This document shows positions 44,701 to 55,257 of a DNA stretch of 64,000 nt, piece by piece (position 1 is the first letter of the stretch; every line of letters begins with the position of its first letter). The DNA is taken from positions 1,080,001 through 1,144,000 of the forward strand of contig JACEVL010000129.1 of NCBI GenBank assembly GCA_020284085.1, read 5' to 3'. The notes below the pieces were generated by a model, which did no database searches, had not been told where the DNA came from, and saw only the letters and a list, made by a program, of their open reading frames with translations. The translations under genes were made by a program, and so were the position numbers. This stretch comes from Aporrectodea caliginosa (lineage: Eukaryota; Annelida; Clitellata; Crassiclitellata; Lumbricidae).

Positions 44701-47700
44701 TTTATGTAACAACTTCCAAAGATATCAATTCACAAGCATTTCCAGCCAAGCTTTGGAGAAACAGTTTTCAAGCATCAATAAAATGTACAATTAACCAGTT
44801 AGCCTCCTTAACTGCAAAGAGATTTCGTTCTAGAGGAAGACTAATCCAGTGAGATTTACATTGATCACTGAGAAGATTGACATTGATCAGTGAGAAGATT
44901 TACATTGGTTAGTGAGAAGGTTTACATTGATCACTATCCTAATGTATGTGAGAAGGGAAATTGTCTGTATGTATGTGGGATGTCATATTTGTAACAATGC
45001 CTAACAAACTAGTTTTAACACTTTAACGACGAGCTGCATTGGTTTCCCAGTCACTTTTAGTACACTCTCATCATTAAAGTGTTAATGCATTTGTTTTCGT
45101 TTTGTTTAGTTCAATCTCAGTCATGAAATTACGCACATTTCTTTTGGGACTGATTATCCAGGACAAGTTAATCCACTCGACAACACCGAGCAGATTACAG
45201 ATAAAGGTTGTTTAAAGTAATTTAAATCTTCAGATGTTTATTTTAAAGATGTTAATTTTGGTTATGCTAGCTGAAGAATAAACCTATTGCTGCCAACTGC
45301 TTAGTGCAGTATTTAAAATTACTTAAATCTGGGGGCGCGGTGGTATAGGGGTATGTTCGGTGCCTTGCAGCCGGAGGGTTGCGGGTTCGAATCCACCTCA
45401 AGCCGTCGCGTAGGGACCCTGGACAAGTCCTTCACTCGCAATTGCTCATGCGCTTTGGCATGAAACTCCGATTCAGTGTCCGCGCTGTAGTCGGGAGCGC
45501 CTCTGAGTAGAAATCTTGAAGGGGTGCTATAGCAAGTACTCATACATACATACATACATATTTCTTGGAAGGAAATGTTGATCTTTTCTTTGAGAAAAAG
45601 GTTGCCCAGTTTGTTCCATAAAGTTGCCCAGTTGTTGCAAGTTTTTATATGCAGGTCATCAGTTGTTGATATGGTATGTTGCCCAACTGGAATTGTTCTC
45701 AATGTGATTAATTGAATTTCTTAGTTTTGAATGCCTTTGTGATTCTTGTTTTTAGATTCAGTGATGTTTCAATATTTTGTCAAAATAGTGCCCACAACCT
45801 ATGTGAAATTGAATGGGCAGGTGAGTTTTAACTAAATGTCTCTAATAGTCATAACTGTTTTACTTGCAGTATTGATGAACCAAACTGATATTCTTTTTAA
45901 TTTTATGTTACTACTACTACTACTACTATTCCTTTATTTCACAAACTCGTTGACACAAACGCAACAAGGTTACAAAATCAACAGTTTAGATATCGATTAG
46001 ACAGAATGTATGACTTATTTAATTTTTTTAAACTGTATTACATTTCTCACATTAGGTGGTTTCTGAATAATCATTCTTCGTTAGTTAATAATAATCGTAA
46101 AATTGTAATAATAAACACGCTGTCATAAAGTCAGTCATTCGTTTATTGATGAAGGCAACATTTATGTTATGCTCAACTTTTCTTCGCTGGGGAGACAAGT
46201 AAATCTCACACCACGGACTCGAATCCGGTGAAGCCGGATGAGTACTAGCCACATTCCCTGGGGCAACAGTAACTTTTGCACAACAGACGCCAATATGGCG
46301 TAGCCGCTGTGTACCAGCCGCCTTCACTGGGGGCAACAAATTATTTTTAAAGCTGACCACGGATGCGAATCTGGCACAGCCGGATGAGTACCAGCCACAT
46401 TCCATAGGGGCGCCAGTAACTTTTACACAATGGACACTGATATGACGTAACCGCAGTGTACCAGCCAGCTTTGCTGAGGCAGCAATAAATTATTTTCTAA
46501 TTTCTTTTCCGTTGTCTTAGAACGGACTATTTGTATAAATTTTCAAATTCTTTTTGTTACAGTCTTAGCACAGGTGATAATCTTGAAGCTGGGTTCTAAT
46601 GTCTACACCTTTTCTTCAGTTATTTATTGCCCTTTTATAAATAGTTTTATGTAACTGAAGCTGAAAATTTAAACATACATTATGAAAGTAATTCTTTTGT
46701 GACTTGGGATTGGATCACTCCTTTTTATTGCCCTTTTTTCATTCTTTTCACTAATCGCAAGATTCTTATTGAATGGACCAACTTTTGATCGCCATATTAG
46801 CTCTTTCTTCTCTTTGTGAGCACATGAAATTCTCATTGGAGGAATTTTTTCCATCTTAGGATGGGCAAATATGCAACCTGGGGTGTGGCCTGATTTCTTG
46901 GAGATCAGTCTTTTTTACTGCTAGCATAATTTTTTGTTCCTGATGGATCATTTTTGTCTTAGCAAAAAAAAAACCAAATGATGATGATAATGAAGATTAA
47001 ATTAATAAATATCTAAGCAATTGCGTGGTGCTCTTAAGTACCTCCCAAAGGAAGAACTTCTTCACATTGTTAACAGTTCATACTTATGGTTACCTTTTGC
47101 TGTACATTTAACCCTTTAACGACAAGAGGGATTAGTTTTCCATGCATTTTAGTAGATGCTTGTCATTAAAGTGTGAAAGGGATTGATTTTCTTATACAGA
47201 ACTTTGGCACAACAATGACTGACGAACAATTAATGTGTTTTATGCTGTGTATTGATGTAAGACTGAAACTCTTGCTGTTAATTTATTTCTTAGGTACTCT
47301 TTACTAACCAGTATTCTGTAACAAAACACCAAAAAGTGATCTCAGGTGGCATATTTGGGGAGCAAGGCCTGCCTGGGGTCTTTATCACTTACGAACTATC
47401 ACCTATGATGGTAAAATACACTGAAAAACAGAGGTAAGATCATTTACTAAATCTTTTATTTTTTAGCTATTTGGTATAGTTATTTACCAATGGCTTTAGC
47501 CTAGAGTTGCATATATGTTTGAATTTAGTTAGTGTGCTACATGCATATTCATGGCTGTCGTGACAATTTCGCTGTAGGCCTCTGCGTACTCAGTTCAATT
47601 GTCACGACAGCCATGAATGTACATGTAGCACACTAACGAAATTCAAACATATATGCATTGCATACTCATTCACTTGTTTTACGAGTGAAAATCAGACCAG

Positions 47701-49421
47701 AGTATTTAGTTACATATACCGGTAACTGAAATCTAATCTAATCTTATAGCTTGTCAAGGGCCTTTACTTCGTGCTTGCCTGCTGTTTTTTATCTGACCTT
47801 TGCTGGAGCCTGGGGGTGCGACAGCATTTGATTTTTTTACATGGGGTGCAATAAAAATAAAGACAAACAGTCTGAATTTTCAGTTATTGTTCCATGCCAC
47901 CGTATAGAAGTGCAGGAGTAGTAGATTCCCATGTGCCATAGATCATAGCGTTTGTTGTCCCAGCTGGCTTGAGACGGTGGTACTGTGGAACCCTCTGATA
48001 TTTTCCTGTGGACCAGCATCAACTGTTGTCATTGCCAACCAAAAGAGGAGGATCTGGAATGCAATTCTGTCTTCTAATCTAATATCGTAACTTCTTTAGC
48101 ACCATTGTTATAATGCAAGAGTTGTCAATCTGTGGTTGCTTCAAAGTAAACTGTAGATCAAGCATCAAAACCTGCACTGAAAAGAAACAATGCCACCTCG
48201 GCTTTTTCCATATTGACACACGCTTGTATGTACAAGAGCACATGAACCGGCAAAGACTAAGTGGACGGATTTTGCTGGAAATTTCACTGGTTGATTGGGT
48301 GCAAACCAAAATATTGTGCTTTATAATGTAATTGTCATTTCTTCAGTGGCTGAAGTTTATGACAAATTTTGTACAGACATTTTGTGGTTCGGTTGTCTCT
48401 GACTCTTTACTGTATGATGACGTTTTGAAATTGTCGTGACTTCCCGAGTAGTAAAATCTATTCTATTGACAAAGAAAGCTTTGCGTACATTGTGGCCATG
48501 TTTTGCTTGTAGGTCTTTCATGCATTTCTTAACGGGGGTCTGTGCGATTATCGGTGGAGTTTTTACAGGTGAGTGTAGGGGTTTGAAGAAGTACAACAGA
48601 CCTTGGACTATAATGTGTTTTGTGGTGATGTCACATACTGTGTTTATGACAAGTAGTGGAACTAAAATAATTTATAGTGTTTCTGACATCTTCATTCTAC
48701 AGACCATAACCAAGTCAAAGCACAGTAGTTGAACATACGTGAAGTGCCAATGAATCTATAGCAAGTTCAAAGTCACTTGAAGTCTGTTGTCATTATGTTA
48801 TGATATAGTTAAGTGTAAGAATGTCATTTTATCAAAGTATATGCTAATAAAAGTATACACATAGGAGAGAATGTTATGCTTCAAAAAGTAGACATCTGTG
48901 GTAATTTGACCAGATGCAAACCTTGTACCTTGTAAAGTAAGGTTGTCATGCTTGCTGGACCGTTTGTGGTCATGTTTGCACTTGAGTGGAAATATTCTTA
49001 ACTGACAGCTAGTGGTGATAGAGACATGTAATAAATTATCTTTTCTTACCTTGTGTTCATTGACTGGTGCTTAGTGCATCGTGTTATTTCTGAATATGTG
49101 AATTAACAGAAAGAGATGAAAGTTCATTTAGTTTCTTTGGTGAGCAACGGCCTCAGATGTAATAATTATGTTTATGTTGAACTCACTGTCTCTGGTGCTG
49201 TTTCAAACAGAAGGTGGATAAACATGTCTATTTTTTTCTGTTAATGTTTTAATGTTCTAGAAATTCTCATTCTTTTATGTATTGAGGGCGCTTCACTTGA
49301 AAATAGAACAAGATATCACCGATTGTGGTTTGCTGTTTCAGTTGCTGGTTTGATTGATGCAGTTATCTATCATTCGTCTCGTGCTATTCAGCGCAAGATG
49401 GAACTGGGAAAGTCGTCGTGA
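35722..49421 (+). CDS. ERGIC3: ER-Golgi intermediate compartment protein 3 (cargo receptor), spliced, 13 coding exons
   Basis: ERGIC3 (yeast Erv46 family) is a two-TM cargo receptor cycling between the ER and Golgi, normally with ERGIC2. Exons: 35722-35818, 38666-38824, 39540-39659, 40680-40711, 41638-41705, 42588-42753, 43123-43180, 44116-44147, 45110-45206, 45756-45820, 47294-47433, 48513-48568 and 49342-49421. They sum to 1170 nt (389 aa; the human protein is about 383) and every phase closes. Cytosolic N-terminus: DAYPKTLEDFRIKTFGGAT. TM1 is around residues 33-52, followed by ELNYYLT. The lumenal domain has LSVDAMDVSGEQ (87-98), cysteines C147/C150 in RCESCYGAE, C160/C161/C164 in CCNTC, YGYLEVNKVAGNFH and QGLPGVF. 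TM2 is around residues 347-373 (FLTGVCAIIGGVFTVAGLID) with a short cytosolic tail. Three exons are only 32-58 nt. Introns hold a piggyBac fossil, several TTAA foldbacks, SINEs and a long hairpin. A possible poly(A) signal ATTAAA is at 49679-49684. Strong family match. Confidence 0.96.
36511..37729. mobile_element. Tentative extent of the piggyBac element between TTAA sites
   Basis: The transposase remnant is bracketed by TTAA at 36507-36510 and 37730-37733. Reading inward from the right, the end is CCCTTAGAGCTGC. Reading inward from the left, it is CTCCTTGATTGCC. The right end resembles the CCCTTTAACGAC...GAGCTGC ends of the nearby foldbacks. The left match is weak, so the boundary is a hypothesis. 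Confidence 0.4.
36661..37450 (+). pseudogene. piggyBac-family transposase remnant in ERGIC3 intron 1
   Basis: Text in three different frames: LYCDTFYTSVSLFDTLL with VRCNRKDMPKALL (36715-36850), KYSKYMGGVDLSDNL with WYKKLLIYLL (37018-37125), and a C-terminal zinc ribbon CHVCYKKGML, CTKCPSKPDLC, DDCFAAYH (37309-37425). CDxFYTS and GGVDLSD hold two of the catalytic aspartates of piggyBac, and CPSKPxLC is the typical C-terminal ribbon. At least two frameshifts and the absence of the N-terminal half make it non-functional. Candidate ends with TTAA are at 36507-36510 and 37730-37733. Confidence 0.87.
37945..38506. mobile_element. Element with 42-bp inverted repeats, ERGIC3 intron 1
   Basis: The 42-bp arms (37945-37986 and 38465-38506) differ at only one position. 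The 478-bp interior is GC-richer than its surroundings. It contains CACCTCAACGTGGTGAGG near 38072, and two diverged copies of a roughly 45-bp unit at 38369-38450 sharing ATGCAAGC, TTGGAC and GGCCCATGGAT. No coding sequence was recognised. A short TGATGATGATGATG run precedes the right arm. The class is unknown. Confidence 0.65.
38941..39010. mobile_element. TTAA-ended foldback, copy 1 (about 70 bp)
   Basis: It starts TTAACCCTTGAACAACGAGC and ends with the imperfect reverse complement CTCATCATGAAAGGGTTAA. The centre reads GGGAAACCAATGCAGCTC. It lies in ERGIC3 intron 2 and is one of five related copies. Confidence 0.75.
39685..39751. mobile_element. TTAA-ended foldback, copy 2
   Basis: TTAACCCTTTAACGACAAGC at the left and GCTTGTCGTTAAATGG at the right. 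It is in the opposite orientation to copy 1, and the right end has lost the terminal TTAA. It lies in ERGIC3 intron 3, just after the exon 3 donor. Confidence 0.7.
44849..44935. repeat. About 22-bp tandem repeat, 4 copies
   Basis: Diverged copies of GTGAGAAGATTTACATTGAT lie in ERGIC3 intron 8. Confidence 0.75.
45015..45085. mobile_element. TTAA-ended foldback, copy 3
   Basis: TTAACACTTTAACGACGAGC at the left and ATCATTAAAGTGTTAA at the right. The centre reads GCATTGGTTTCCC, the reverse of copy 1. It ends only 24 bp before ERGIC3 exon 9, so it abuts the splice acceptor region. Confidence 0.75.
45331..45560 (+). mobile_element. tRNA-derived SINE, family A, full-length copy in ERGIC3 intron 9
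   Basis: The head GGGGGCGCGGTGGTATAGGG leads to CCTTGCAGCC (a TGC anticodon-like loop) and the B box GGTTCGAATCC (45384-45394). The head resembles tRNA-Ala but the stems are degenerate. The body ends GGGAGCGCCTCTGAGTAG, CTTGAAGGGGTGCTATAG and a CATA-repeat tail. The same 3' part occurs at 2262 and 18093. Confidence 0.8.
46234..46505. repeat. Higher-order satellite-like repeat (about 146-bp dimer, 2 copies)
   Basis: Four monomers of about 70-76 bp start at 46234, 46304, 46380 and 46451 in A-B-A-B order. All share CCGNNTGTGTACCAGCC-like text and GGGGCAACA. A resembles A and B resembles B more than A resembles B, giving a dimer period of about 146 bp. It lies in ERGIC3 intron 10. Confidence 0.7.
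47108..47176. mobile_element. TTAA-ended foldback, copy 4
   Basis: TTAACCCTTTAACGACAAG at the left and CTTGTCATTAAAGTG at the right, in the orientation of copies 2 and 3. It lies in ERGIC3 intron 10, about 120 bp before exon 11. Confidence 0.7.
47509..47656. repeat. Long near-perfect hairpin (60-bp arms) in ERGIC3 intron 11
   Basis: Arms 47509-47568 and 47597-47656 are reverse complements at 57 of 60 positions, with a 28-nt loop. Transcribed as part of the ERGIC3 intron, it would fold into a long stem. It may be a young MITE-type foldback. No terminal duplication is clear. Confidence 0.8.
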
Positions 49422-50167
49422 TGATGACTCGTCAGCTAGCAAGAACCTTGAACTTAACTGGAAATTTTTGTGATGAAACTGTGCAATTAAATGAAGATTT
49501 AGTTATAAATGCGTTTTATGGGAAAATTTTCAGTGGTTTGCTACGCCTTTTATTGGCAAAGATTAGGAATTGGTGCCAACTTGTAGTGGATGACGGAGGG
49601 ACTCTTGGTGTCCGTGTGTTGTAAATTATTACTGTTGATAACAATATACATTTGGTGTCATTATTGCTATTATATTTTATTAAAAGATTGGACTTTTTAT
49701 ACTTATTTTTATTCAATTTGTATAAAACATGGAATGTAACAGACCAGTTTTGTCACTTGCATGCGGCGACATCTTTGGCTGCTGTGTTCTGTATCAAAAG
49801 TTGCATTGATCAGAAGATGCTCTGGACTCTGTTGACAAACTGTTCTTGCTCATGGTTTTGTCTTCCCTGATTTATTATGTGTATATCCAAGACAGTTTAT
49901 ATAGCGCCTTCAGTATTATACATATGACTATCAAAATGATTTTTTTAAATATGACAAAAGCCACACATAGCACTCATGGTTGTGTTGTAACATGCCAGTG
50001 ATGCCACTTGTCTTCAGGTATTTGGTATCTGAGTATCAGTCTCAGTTTGAGTATAAAGGTGGAATGGGCTGAAGAGAGGTGGTCGGTTTCCATATGATGG
50101 AGTGATTACTGGGACATCAGTTTAGAGTTACTATTGTATAAATTATTTTTGCAAGGACAGGGAGATA

Positions 50168-50621
50168 GGGGCCGTCCATAAATGACGTCACGCACATAGG
50201 GGGGAGGGGGTCGGAAATTTGTGACGATGTGTGACATGGGGGTGGGGGGATCTGAGAAGTGTGACGTCACACCAGGTCTATGTTATTAAATTTAACAATT
50301 AACAACAATTTAATTTTAATACTAACAGCACTAATTTTGAGGATTAAATTTTCATTATTTCTTTAATTATTCTAATGTATACGGGCACCATTATTAATAA
50401 TTTTCAATATTTGGTCACCGTTAGATTTTAAAATATTCATGCTTTTCCCTATTTGTTCCATGAAGGAGCATTTTGCTTTGCCATGGAAATTTGGTTTTAG
50501 GGGGTCAGAGCTTTGTGACGTCATTTTCAGAGGGAGGGTGTTACTTTTTGTGACGAAGTGTGACGAGGGGGAGGGGGTTAAAATCGGCCAAAATTGCGTG
50601 GCGTCATTTATGGACGGTCCC
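50168..50621. mobile_element. MITE with GGGGCCGTCCATAAAT ends, copy 2 (inside a SINE)
   Basis: It has the same ends as the 24307 element and lies in the opposite orientation. Shared internal text includes GGGCACCATTATTAATAAT and the C/G-rich subterminal blocks. It is flanked by ATA on both sides (50165-50167 and 50622-50624). Removing it restores a continuous SINE head. Confidence 0.82.
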
Positions 50622-50853
50622 ATAGTTGAATGGTAACACACTGGCACTAAGACCAGAAGGACGCGGGTTCAATGACCGCTAGCCCCATAACGTAGACTCA
50701 GTCTTCAACTCCCTAGAGGCAATTGTAAAATGAGCAGGACAATGGGTACCTTGCAGGCTGCCATACAGTTAAATACAACTTCTGGTAAACTTATTATCGT
50801 CTGTTACTACTATATCATGTAATCTTACTGCATACTTGTCAGTTTGAATTAAT

Positions 50854-50917
50854 AAATTATTATTATTATTATTATTATGTTGATGTATTATTATTATTAT
50901 TACTATTATTATTATTG
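50854..50917. repeat. ATT-repeat tail of SINE family B
   Basis: Interrupted ATT runs follow directly on the 3' end of the SINE, so they represent its expanded tail. Confidence 0.8.
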
Positions 50918-53271
50918 TAAATTTAATGTAACTGGAAGGGCTGCCCCTCTTCCATCTTATTATTATTGTTATTATTATAAATGATCGAGAAATAGAATGA
51001 ATTTTATTATGTTATTAGAGGTTTAAAATACACTTCAGTAAAAATGTTAGAAATATTATTATCTGCATGATTGTGGCTACCATAAATATTGAGTTTCTTT
51101 AAGACAGAGACTCTTCCTAACATGAAAGTTGAATCTCGAAAGGCTCGATTCATTTTTCATCTTATTTGTCATTCTCTCACCATTCCAAGAAACTGCATGG
51201 GGATCTCCTATGGTGCCTCCAAGTCATAGAGAAATTGATTATAAATTATTAATGTCTCTGTGTAAGGTTTAAGGATATTTTATTATGTACATGTATGTAA
51301 ATATAATTAATGTCACAATTTTTATGGCTTGATTCTTATTTACTAGTGGTATGGTGTAGATATGATTTTTTGGACCTTACTGGTTCCCGAATCAGTTAGT
51401 ATATCGATTCAGTGTGTTATCACTCACTGTGCAAGAATGTGTCTTGACGTTTGGTGTATAGGCAAACTATCTATAGAGCAGGACAGTAGTTTAGAGATTA
51501 ACATTTTGAGCTGCCAATCTACCATTCATGTTGTCGATTCCCTCATCATAATTATGTCATCGTGTCTATTTCACTCCACCTGTTAATGAATCGGCTACTG
51601 GACCAGACTTGATATAAGTGAACAAATTACAGATGAATGGGTCTAGACTTTGTGGGATAAATTGCTGAAGAAAGAATTGATCACTGTTTGGTTGGCTACT
51701 TGGCTGAAGACTGTCTTGTGTGACTGTTGTATCCTCTGATGGGGCACAAGCAGCTGAACTAGTCGTGCAGCATGCACAATTGAATCCATCAAGTGCTCCT
51801 GTTGCTTGAACTTGTGATATGGCTTCTCATTAGGTCCAGGAGCACAATGGAGTTTTTACATGTACAATTGTACATAGACGTCTAGAGTATTAATTAGACA
51901 GCTTAGCTTATTCAATGGTACAGTTTTGACCTGGTTTCCGTTACCCACCAATGGCAGAAGATTCTATGTTCAAAAAGCAGCATGTGAATTATTATTGACG
52001 ACAAATATCGAAAATTAAGGTGGTGGTGAAGTCTGATTTTATACGTAAGCAGCTTTTGAATACCGTATTTCTGTTATTGTCGAGCTTCTCGTGGTTTGCT
52101 AGGTGTTTGCTCACATCATTTTTTGCAGTGATCCAGGAACTCGCTTTATCAGTTCAACATTTCACAGTATATGTAACCGAACTTCAATATTTCTGTGACT
52201 TTATTTTGTATCTATAGATTTCCATTTAAAACAATTAACAAGAAGTGGCTGGTTGCAATAAGACGTAAATGACAACCAAAATGACAGACTTCATTTGCTT
52301 GAAGCAGTTCTTGTCTTCCTGTTTCTGAATCTACAACTTCTCAATGCGGCTAAAAGAGGATGCAGAACTTTCTGAAATGTTGTACCATCCACCCCATTTT
52401 CAGAAGGAGGTACAAAATCGTTGTGTTGTCCAAAGAATGCTGTATCACCAGCTCAGTGTTACAACAGTGTCCAATGTTGGTGCAGAACTTTTTCCCTAAA
52501 TCAATTTCTGGTAATGTCCTATCTCAAATTCAAATTTGGGCACCTACTAGATCAGACCGTTAGGAAGACAGTAGTCCTGTGGTGTTGGTAACATTGAACA
52601 GTGTTGTTGTCTTGTCTGGGTCAACAGGTGCGTTAGCTTGGTTGGCAACTTATCACTTGAGTGAGGATCATGTTGAGTTCAGTAGTCACTGTTGTGGGTG
52701 ATGACATGACAATCCCACAGCAGGTGAATTTGGATCACTATACAGTTTCTTAGAATGCTTTATTCTTGTGCCATCAATTGGAGTTGTTGAAAAATGTGAG
52801 TGAGGCCTTTGTGAGCAGCTGCAAAGATTTTGAAATGCTTTGGTTTGGTTCAAGTGACAGTAATTACAGCATTGATCATAGCTCTTTTTGAACAGCAGTT
52901 GTTCGAGTTTAGTAAAAGCATCGTCACATAATTATAGGACTCGATATGTTTATCACAAACTTTGCGAGACAGTGATTTGTGCAGGGTGCGGATCATCTTG
53001 ATTTTGTCCCAGTAGTTTGACAGTTGTGGAGAACTACAAACTGACTTAGCACACCCTAAATCCAGGTGAATGGGTAGGTGATTATTACATAAATGTCTCT
53101 GGTAGTTGTAACTACTTTAATTGCAATTTTTGAGAACCAAATTATAATCTTTTTTATTGTTCATTTGACAGACAGTATTTTAAATTGTTGTGGTAACAGA
53201 CATGTTTCACATGAGTTTGTTTCTGGATAATTTTCTGGATAATCAGCCTTGATTAATTAAGGACACAGAAC
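50918..53271. other. Spacer after ERGIC3, no gene recognised
   Basis: AT-rich unique sequence with ORFs under 75 codons. Some of it could be ERGIC3 3' UTR if distal poly(A) sites are used. Confidence 0.45.
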
Positions 53272-53338
53272 TTAACATTTGAACGTCAAGCACTAAAAGT
53301 GACTGGGAAGCCAATGTAGCTCATCGTTAAAGTGTTAA
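53272..53338. mobile_element. TTAA-ended foldback, copy 5
   Basis: TTAACATTTGAACGTCAAGC at the left and CTCATCGTTAAAGTGTTAA at the right, in the orientation of copy 1. It is the only copy outside ERGIC3, in the spacer before the claudin-like gene. Confidence 0.7.
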
Positions 53339-53800
53339 GACTTTTTGTCGATTATGATTTGTTGTATCCCAGCCAATCAGATGTTAATATATGCACAGTT
53401 ACTGAAAGTTGTGTTCGTTTATGTATTACAGAGCAGATGATTCGGGTCCAAATCAACAGAATTTGTGCCTTGCTTTGCTTTACAAGTGGCAGTTTGGAAA
53501 AAGTCAACAATTTAACTTGTTTTCAGAAGCAGCTTATGAGCATGCATGCATAGTAGATGTTTTTGAAAAGCATATTCCCAGTCTTGTTCGGTTAGTCAAT
53601 GATTACCTGAACTTTAGGTTTTAGGCAATTTTCCCAGATAAATTAAAAGAAAAAGAGTATTAAATTCAACAAACAATTTGATTGTGCTATGTGCTCACCA
53701 ATAAAATGCAATGGTTTGTCAGAGGTTGGGATTCCATTGTTTAGTGTTGACTAATTAAGCTCACCACAGACTGCCTGCTAATTTACTGTCTGCTAATCTT

Positions 53801-53982
53801 GGTTCAAGGTCGACTCAGCCTTTTCATTCGCCAGATGGCATTGAAAAAAATGAGTAGTAGGACGTGATGGGCGCCTTGCATGGCTGCCAAACAGTAAATT
53901 CTACTCCTGTAATAACTCATGATCATCCGTTCATACCATGAATTGTAATCATACTGCATACTTGTCAGTTTGAAAATATTAA
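53801..53982 (+). mobile_element. tRNA-derived SINE, family B, 5'-truncated copy
   Basis: It begins at the B-box region (GGTTCAAGGTC) and continues with CCAGATGGCATT, CTTGCATGGCTGCCA, CTCCTGTAATAACTCATGAT and CATACTTGTCAGTTTG. It has no long microsatellite tail. Confidence 0.75.
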
Positions 53983-55080
53983 ACGAAATGAAGAAGATTG
54001 TTCATCCTGTGAAGCCTTGTGCATTAGACATTGACACGCTTGAAGTAACAATTTTATAACAATTACATAACGATGTTTATTATCTTCTTGAGTTGTTAGT
54101 TTATCTGAGATTGAAATAACCAAATTTCTTGTTGATTGTAATTAAAAGCTATTATTACAGTCTTACAGATAACAGAAGTGTGATGTTGTGCTACATCATC
54201 TAAGATCATAGGGTGTAGTCGTATGCACAGTTATGGGGTATCAAGACTTGGTTTCGAGAGTCTCTAGTCCAAAAATGTGGTTGTGGTATTGTTCTGGAAT
54301 GTGCTGGTTATGGTCTTGATTTAGGTCTTCATATTCTGGACGTGGTTTTGAGCCTTTGGTCTTGGCATTGATCTGGAGTATGTGGTCTTGATCATGAGTG
54401 GGGTATTAGAGACACAATCAACCATGACTGCTGGTGTGTTGTATTAGTGCAGTTTCTTGAGGCCACAACAGTAGGACAAGCATTGAAGATCAGGATCTTT
54501 TGGACTTTTTTCCTCCTGGAAAGATATTTGCACTTCAACAACATGATTTACAAGAGTTTTTAGCTGTCATGGTCTCTTAATGGGCGCTATATAAATTTTC
54601 TGTTGCCAGACAGAATCATTAGCCTACTGGACATTTCTTTACAATTTATATCTGACCAATGACTCAGTTTTAACAGTATTCAGGATCAGTGGCATGAAAT
54701 ATCTTGTTCACCAAGTAGATCAGTATGTAATTGCATGTAGAAAGTGAATGGTTTCATAGTATGCATGTATCCGAACAATTATATAGCACATTTCAAGAAT
54801 ATAATGTAATACTAATACAGAACATGTCGGCTTTGCCTTCTTATATTTCGGGAATAAACCACTACAACATAGGGCCTTGTATTACAGTAATCGGTCTGTT
54901 GTAGCGCCACCTAGTGTTGTGATCTGTGACATTAACCATTGCAATCTCAGTACATGTACTTCATAATTCTTCATTAGTTTGTGTGCTGAGTTTCCGTATT
55001 TTGTCTGGAATTTGTTTACCCTGATGAGCATTTGGTTAAAAGTTGTTAATTTTCACAGGGCTAGAAGAAAGAAACTAGTG
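53983..55080. other. No gene recognised
   Basis: The stretch 54230-54420 is G/T-rich with repeated TGGTCTTG / TGGTTTTG words. A retroposon-tail snippet GGGCGCTATATAAATT lies at about 54581. Confidence 0.45.
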
Positions 55081-55088
55081 GGCAGCAT

Positions 55089-55257
55089 CAGAGGTTAAAG
55101 TGGTTTGGGTGAGCAGTGGGAACTCCAAAGAAGAGTTTTATTGGAAAGCATGTCTTATCATGGTTCCACTGCATGGTGAGCAGTGGGAACACAAGCCAAA
55201 AATTTTGAGAGCAGTGGGAACGCCGTTCCCTCAGTTCCCACACCACTTTAAACCCTG
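55089..55257. mobile_element. Small hAT MITE
   Basis: The ends CAGAGGTTAAAGTGG and, reversed, CAGGGTTTAAAGTGG are flanked by an identical 8-bp duplication GGCAGCAT (55081-55088 and 55258-55265). GAGCAGTGGGAAC recurs three times inside the 169-bp body. No ORF. Confidence 0.82.

Larger units (their letters stand above)
50160..50917 (+). mobile_element. tRNA-derived SINE, family B, interrupted by a MITE
   Basis: The head reads GGGAGATA, then the MITE insertion, then GTTGAATGGTAACACACTGG, followed by the B-box-like GGGTTCAATGACC (near 50665). The body carries TGCAGGCTGCCATACAG and ends ACTGCATACTTGTCAGTTTG plus an ATT tail. The body aligns with the copies at 18701-18982 and 53801-53982. Confidence 0.8.

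Noticed and set aside
45331..45402. A functional tRNA-Ala gene
   Set aside because: The head looks like tRNA-Ala(TGC), but the acceptor arm does not pair and it is joined to a repeated SINE body and tail.
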